Assembly (NCBI GenBank): GCA_002384765.1
Contig: DGBM01000162.1
Span: 1-8,080, forward strand
Reading direction: 5' to 3'
Length of the DNA: 8,080 nt
Source: Demequinaceae bacterium UBA4004
Lineage (GTDB): Bacteria; Actinomycetota; Actinomycetes; Actinomycetales; Demequinaceae
The position numbers and the translations under genes were made by a program. Of the stretch, positions 5,796 to 8,080 are shown piece after piece. Numbering within the stretch: position 1 is the stretch's first letter; each line of letters begins with the position of its first letter. The notes under the pieces were generated by a model. That model saw only the letters and a list, made by a program, of their open reading frames with translations, did not search any database and was not told where the DNA came from.

Positions 5796-6568
5796 GACTT
5801 CTCCTGCGCCCTTCGATCGTCAAGCAACGTGTCGATCTTCTCCTGAAGCACGTCAATCTTGTCGTGAAGGCGCCCAATCTCCTGCTCGTTCTTGGCGATC
5901 GACGCCTCGTCGCGCTCGTCCGACTCCGCGGTCGTCAGCCGGACAAACCACGCGGCGACGGAGGCGGTGATCACACCAATCAGGGAGATCCCGAGAACCA
6001 TGAGCGCGCCCGACACGACGCGTCCCGTCACTGTCACCGGATAGAAATCGCCGTAGCCGACGGTGGTCGTGGTGACGATCGCCCACCACACCGCGTCGCC
6101 GAAGTTGGTGATATTGGACCCCGGTACCCCACGTTCGGCGCCCAGGATGGCGACCGCCGCGATCCAGATCAGCAGTACAGCCGAGAGCACAACGGCCCTG
6201 GTGGCGTTGACCGCGCCCTGACCGCGCAATACCTTGGAGCCGTTGCTGAAGACCGCGAGAATCTTGAGCGGCCGCAGCGGCGGGTAGAGCACAGCGAGGA
6301 TGTCGAGCGGGTGCTTCAGGATGAACCGCCACGAGCTGCGAGCAAGCGTCACCCGCACCACGATGTCGACGACGAACGCGAGCCAGATCAGCGCATTGAG
6401 CGTGCCGATGAGTACGGGTATGGGATGCGGCAGGTCAACAGCGACGGTGCCGAGCGTCCAGACCACCAGAAACACGAACCCCAGCGCGAGCAAGATGCCG
6501 TCGGTGCGACGCGCGTAGGCGTCGTACTTGCTACCGCTGACAAACTCGCGCAACTGACCCAACGCCAT
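5792..6568 (-). CDS. Potassium channel family protein with C-terminal coiled coil
   Basis: Predicted 258-aa inner-membrane potassium channel subunit. Hydrophobic segments lie at about 24-44, 49-73, 86-97 and 124-143; a pore helix (157-167) is followed by the canonical selectivity filter TTVGYGD (168-174) and the last membrane helix (183-209). The arrangement is that of a small six-segment, voltage-gated-like subunit that would work as a tetramer. The segment expected to be the S4 sensor (about 99-116, RPLKILAVF...KVLRG) has only a few, irregularly spaced basic residues, so strong voltage gating is doubtful. Residues 216-258 are a charged heptad-like coiled coil (IGRLHDKIDVLQEKIDTLL), probably for tetramer assembly. 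The ATG at 6568 has GGAGGGAG 5 nt upstream, which begins 3 nt after the tRNA-Val 3' end. The stop overlaps nif3. No promoter is visible between tRNA and gene, so transcription likely enters through the tRNA. Confidence 0.92.
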   Translation of the reverse strand: MALGQLREFVSGSKYDAYARRTDGILLALGFVFLVVWTLGTVAVDLPHPIPVLIGTLNALIWLAFVVDIVVRVTLARSSWRFILKHPLDILAVLYPPLRPLKILAVFSNGSKVLRGQGAVNATRAVVLSAVLLIWIAAVAILGAERGVPGSNITNFGDAVWWAIVTTTTVGYGDFYPVTVTGRVVSGALMVLGISLIGVITASVAAWFVRLTTAESDERDEASIAKNEQEIGRLHDKIDVLQEKIDTLLDDRRAQEKS

Positions 6569-6582
6569 CGTGACTCCCTCCG

Positions 6583-6656
6583 TGGGCCCTACCGGACTCG
6601 AACCGATGACACCTGCGGTGTAAACGCAGTGCTCTAACCAACTGAGCTAAGGGCCC
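6583..6656 (-). tRNA. tRNA-Val (anticodon UAC)
   Basis: A complete 74-nt cloverleaf on the minus strand: acceptor stem GGGCCCT/AGGGCCC with discriminator A; D-arm GCTC-AGTTGGTTA-GAGC; anticodon stem CTGCG/CGCAG with loop TTTACAC, giving anticodon TAC, which reads GUA valine codons; variable loop GTGTC; T-arm ATCGG-TTCGAGT-CCGGT with one T-G wobble. CCA is not encoded (CGG follows), so it must be added after processing. The gene lies 56 nt downstream of the peroxiredoxin stop and 14 nt upstream of the channel start codon, on the same strand as both. Confidence 0.97.
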
Positions 6657-6666
6657 GCGCACCATT

Positions 6667-6684
6667 GTTCCCTATTCGGGGAAC
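6667..6684 (-). terminator. Hairpin between ahpE and tRNA-Val
   Basis: GTTCCC and GGGAAC form a perfect 6-bp inverted repeat around the loop TATTCG (plus strand). On the minus strand it lies 28 nt after the peroxiredoxin stop and 10 nt before the tRNA 5' end. No U-tract follows, so it is either a weak terminator or 3'-end stabilising hairpin for the DUF3052-ahpE mRNA, or a structure in the tRNA precursor leader. No convincing tRNA promoter could be picked out in 6657-6712. Confidence 0.4.
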
Positions 6685-6712
6685 GCCGGCTTAGCGCTCA
6701 CGCGCAGACAGA

Positions 6713-7168
6713 CTAGACGAGTCCAAGCACCTTCCGGTAGGCGTCGAGGTCGCGGGAGTCTCCCGTGGGGTTCACAAGCGCCCACCTGACAACGCCGTCG
6801 GCGTCAATGTGGAAGGTGCCGCGCTGGGAACGACCCAACTCTTCGTCAAACACGCCGAACGCGCGACTGACCTCTCCGTGTGGCCAGAAGTCGCTCAGCA
6901 GCGTGCCTGGGAACTTGTTCTGGTATGCCCACTCTTGGTTGACGAACTTCGAGTCACAGTTCACCACGAACACCTTCGCGTCAGACGCGACCAGGTCCTC
7001 GGCGTCGCGCAACTGCTCGAGTTCATACGTGCACACGGGCGAAAACGCCCACGGCACGAACACGAGCAGCACGTCGGTGCCGCGCAGTGCCGACAACGAG
7101 ACGTTGATCCCGTTCTGGTCTGACAGTGTGAAGTCCGGAGCGAGGTGACCCACGAGGGGATGGGTCAC
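6713..7168 (-). CDS. ahpE: AhpE-type peroxiredoxin
   Basis: Predicted 151-aa thioredoxin-fold peroxidase that reduces hydroperoxides with a peroxidatic cysteine. Visible: HLAPDFTLSDQNG (8-20), the active-site PWAFSPVC with Pro39, Ser43 in place of Thr, and peroxidatic Cys46, followed by TYELEQLRD; then SDFWPHGEVSRAFGVFDEELG (about 89-109) and the arginine-bearing QRGTFHID. Length and Cys position fit M. tuberculosis AhpE (about 153 aa, Cys45). A second cysteine (Cys71, in VVNCDSKF) is not in a standard resolving position, so a one-Cys mechanism with an external thiol such as mycothiol/mycoredoxin is likely by family. The GTG at 7168 overlaps the DUF3052 stop (GTGA, 7165-7168); an upstream frame to 7207 would overlap the previous gene by 43 nt. 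Downstream lie a hairpin and tRNA-Val. Confidence 0.92.
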   Translation of the reverse strand: MTHPLVGHLAPDFTLSDQNGINVSLSALRGTDVLLVFVPWAFSPVCTYELEQLRDAEDLVASDAKVFVVNCDSKFVNQEWAYQNKFPGTLLSDFWPHGEVSRAFGVFDEELGRSQRGTFHIDADGVVRWALVNPTGDSRDLDAYRKVLGLV

Positions 7169-7587
7169 TTGGAGCGGCCCTTCTCCCCCAATTGCGTTGC
7201 CGTCCACGATGCGTCAACGACGAAAGTCGACGTCGCGTGCAGTCCGGCGAGCGAGGACGCTTCTTCGACATCGCGGGGCAAGACATGGCCAGGGCGGCCA
7301 GCCTTCGGAGTCAAGAGCACCACCTGGGCGCTGCCGTCAAGCAAGGACTGAACATCCATCAGCAAGTCAGCAAGATCATCGTCGCCGTCGCGGAACCATA
7401 CGATCGCCGCATCGGTGACATCACCGTAGTCTTCGTCCACCAGGTCTTCACCTGTAACGGACATGATCGCTCTGCGAAGCGCGTCGCACACATCGGCATC
7501 GTGCCCGAATTCCTGTACGACCATCCCCTGGGTCACACCCAGTCGCGACACCATTGCGGTATCGAGCGCTTCCGAGCCCTCTGTCAT
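7165..7587 (-). CDS. DUF3052 family protein
   Basis: Predicted 140-aa soluble protein of the actinobacterial DUF3052 family (Rv2239c-like), function unknown. Recognisable parts are the opening LGVTQGMVVQEFGHDADVCDALRRAI (17-41), the acidic EDLVDEDYGDVTDAAIVWFRDGDDDLADLLMD (47-78), the strand QVVLLTPKAGRPGHVLPRDVEEAS (88-111) and the terminal TSTFVVDASWTATQL (119-133), which is very typical of the family end. The ATG at 7587 gives the usual length, though only G-rich, non-ideal ribosome-binding sequence precedes it; a GTG at 7623 in frame is less likely. It is divergent from aceE and overlaps ahpE by 4 nt; this gene order is kept in mycobacteria, hinting at a link with redox or central carbon metabolism. 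Confidence 0.9.
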   Translation of the reverse strand: MTEGSEALDTAMVSRLGVTQGMVVQEFGHDADVCDALRRAIMSVTGEDLVDEDYGDVTDAAIVWFRDGDDDLADLLMDVQSLLDGSAQVVLLTPKAGRPGHVLPRDVEEASSLAGLHATSTFVVDASWTATQLGEKGRSK

Positions 7588-7617
7588 GGCCACGGCCCGC
7601 CTGCCCCTTTCGTTGGT

Positions 7618-7637
7618 GAGCACACTGGTATGTGCTC
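7618..7637. promoter_or_regulatory. Perfect 7-6-7 palindrome upstream of the DUF3052 gene
   Basis: GAGCACA and TGTGCTC flank the 6-nt spacer CTGGTA. It begins 30 nt before the ATG at 7587 and falls directly after the proposed -10 box, so it would act either as an operator over the transcription start or as a leader hairpin of the DUF3052-ahpE mRNA. I cannot assign a known regulator. Confidence 0.5.
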
Positions 7638-7646
7638 GTTTGCACC

Positions 7647-7676
7647 ACAGTACGGGGCCGAGTGCGCACGTCGCAA
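7647..7676 (-). promoter_or_regulatory. Possible promoter of the DUF3052-ahpE operon
   Basis: Minus strand TTGCGA (plus 7676-7671, 4 of 6 to TTGACA) and TACTGT (plus 7652-7647, TA....T) separated by 18 nt. Transcription would begin near 7640, giving about 53 nt of leader containing the 7618-7637 palindrome. GC-rich actinobacterial promoters are poorly predictable, so this is tentative. Confidence 0.35.
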
Positions 7677-7686
7677 CGGCGATACC

Positions 7687-7733
7687 TGTCGCGTGTCACG
7701 GGTTGCGCTAAACCCGCAGGCCGCTTTGCGACA
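7687..7733. repeat. Nested inverted repeats in the aceE-DUF3052 intergenic region
   Basis: An inner perfect 6-6-6 repeat (CGGGTT / AACCCG, 7699-7716, loop GCGCTA) lies within an outer pair TGTCGC (7687-7692) and GCGACA (7728-7733). Together they could fold into an interrupted stem or serve as regulator sites in the control region of aceE, DUF3052 or both. It lies upstream of the putative DUF3052 promoter and about 120 nt upstream of the aceE start. Confidence 0.4.
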
Positions 7734-7776
7734 CGGCTTGGCGTGACATTGGACCGGGATGTGGCAAGAATGTTCT

Positions 7777-7789
7777 GGTACGCGGTACC
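7777..7789. repeat. Short palindrome GGTAC-GCG-GTACC upstream of aceE
   Basis: A perfect 5-3-5 inverted repeat 61 nt before the aceE start codon, in the zone where its promoter should lie. Could be an operator; short palindromes containing GTAC also arise by chance. No clear -10/-35 pair for aceE was found in 7741-7850. Confidence 0.3.
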
Positions 7790-7850
7790 CCCGCAAACCA
7801 CCTACACGTGACATGAGCGCGACACCTCGCGCTGAAACGAGAGGTCCCCT

Positions 7851-8080
7851 GTGGCACAGCACGGCGCGATCGACAGTGATCCGGAAGAGACCAACGAGTG
7901 GCTCGAATCGCTCGACGGAATGATCGAGGATGGCGGCGCGACCCGCGCCGAGTACGTCATTGATCGCATGGTCGAACACGCGTCGGGCAAGCAGCTTTCG
8001 GTTCCTCTTAGCCTGAATACGCCGTACGTCAACACGATTCACGTTGACAACGAGCCCGTGTACCCGGGAAACGAACCCTT
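7851..8080 (+). CDS. aceE: Pyruvate dehydrogenase E1 component, N-terminal part (runs off the window)
   Basis: First 76 codons of a homodimeric-type pyruvate dehydrogenase E1 (AceE), the thiamine-diphosphate enzyme that decarboxylates pyruvate and acetylates lipoyl groups of E2. The peptide DPEETNEWLESLDGMIEDGG, then TRAEYVIDRMVEHA, and finally YVNTIHVDNEPVYPGNEP are the classical AceE N-terminus, comparable with the E. coli region ending in NYINTI...EQPEYPGN. The full protein is about 900 aa, so over 90 percent lies outside. The GTG at 7851 is the only possible start: the frame upstream is closed by TGA at 7833-7835. GAGAGG (7839-7844) 6 nt upstream is the ribosome-binding site. Divergent from DUF3052-ahpE, as in mycobacteria. 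Confidence 0.93.
   Translation, partial: MAQHGAIDSDPEETNEWLESLDGMIEDGGATRAEYVIDRMVEHASGKQLSVPLSLNTPYVNTIHVDNEPVYPGNEP

Noticed and set aside
5864..6637. 257-aa plus-strand open frame opposite the channel gene and tRNA
   Set aside because: Its sequence is charged low-complexity, it runs into the tRNA gene, and the opposite strand encodes a channel with an intact TVGYGD filter.
6583..6656. tRNA as an integration site (attB) of a mobile element
   Set aside because: No integrase, direct repeat of the tRNA 3' end or foreign-looking segment is visible next to it in the window.
7169..7207. Earlier start of ahpE
   Set aside because: It would overlap the DUF3052 gene by 43 nt and lengthen the N-terminus beyond the family; the GTGA overlap at 7165-7168 is a better junction.
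7618..7637. CRP/GlxR-type site
   Set aside because: The family consensus is TGTGA-N6-TCACA; this dyad has the opposite polarity (CACA-N6-TGTG), so I do not assign it.
1..8080. CRISPR array, insertion sequence, rRNA or prophage
   Set aside because: No regularly spaced direct repeats, transposase or phage-like proteins were seen on either strand.

Overview
The window looks like chromosomal DNA of a GC-rich actinobacterium, probably a Micrococcales-type organism, though the genus cannot be fixed from this sequence. The evidence is high-GC codon usage throughout, frequent GTG starts, a peroxiredoxin of the AhpE type next to a DUF3052 gene and divergent from aceE, and the Nif3 / C4 zinc-ribbon / CobC-type phosphatase cluster. 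Both gene neighbourhoods also occur close together in Mycobacterium tuberculosis (around Rv2228c-Rv2230c and Rv2238c-Rv2241).

Layout. (A) 65-3061 looks like an accessory module. An MBL-fold, lactonase-like hydrolase and an SRPBCC protein form a two-gene minus-strand operon, divergent from a TetR-family repressor on the plus strand. The TetR gene runs, 2 nt apart, into a YaaA (DUF328) peroxide-response protein. In the intergenic region a GTATG-T-CATAC palindrome sits between the -35 (TTGACA) and -10 of the minus-strand promoter, as expected of a TetR operator. (B) 3058-6656 is a tightly packed minus-strand unit, read as tRNA-Val(UAC), six-segment-like potassium channel, Nif3-family protein, C4 zinc-ribbon coiled-coil protein, histidine phosphatase, and an unrecognised 122-aa protein. 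The coding junctions are 4-nt overlaps (ATGA, GTGA) or gaps of 3 and 24 nt. The ribosome-binding site of the channel starts almost directly after the tRNA 3' end. (C) 6713-7587 is a DUF3052 protein followed, with a GTGA overlap, by an AhpE-like peroxiredoxin. (D) 7588-7850 is an intergenic region rich in inverted repeats. (E) From 7851 the first 76 codons of aceE (pyruvate dehydrogenase E1) run off the window.

How the parts fit. The TetR module is probably a ligand-induced lactone or ester detoxification or quorum-quenching cassette. The central operon combines a conserved actinobacterial housekeeping cluster with a channel gene driven by, or at least reached through, a tRNA gene. Its phosphatase lacks the N-terminal RNase H domain that the mycobacterial counterpart carries. 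Two peroxide-linked proteins (YaaA and AhpE) occur in the window but in separate transcription units. No mobile element, CRISPR array, rRNA or clear phage sequence was seen. No wholly new system could be demonstrated; the best leads are the operator architecture, the tRNA-channel junction, the phosphatase without RNase H, and the palindromes before the DUF3052 gene.
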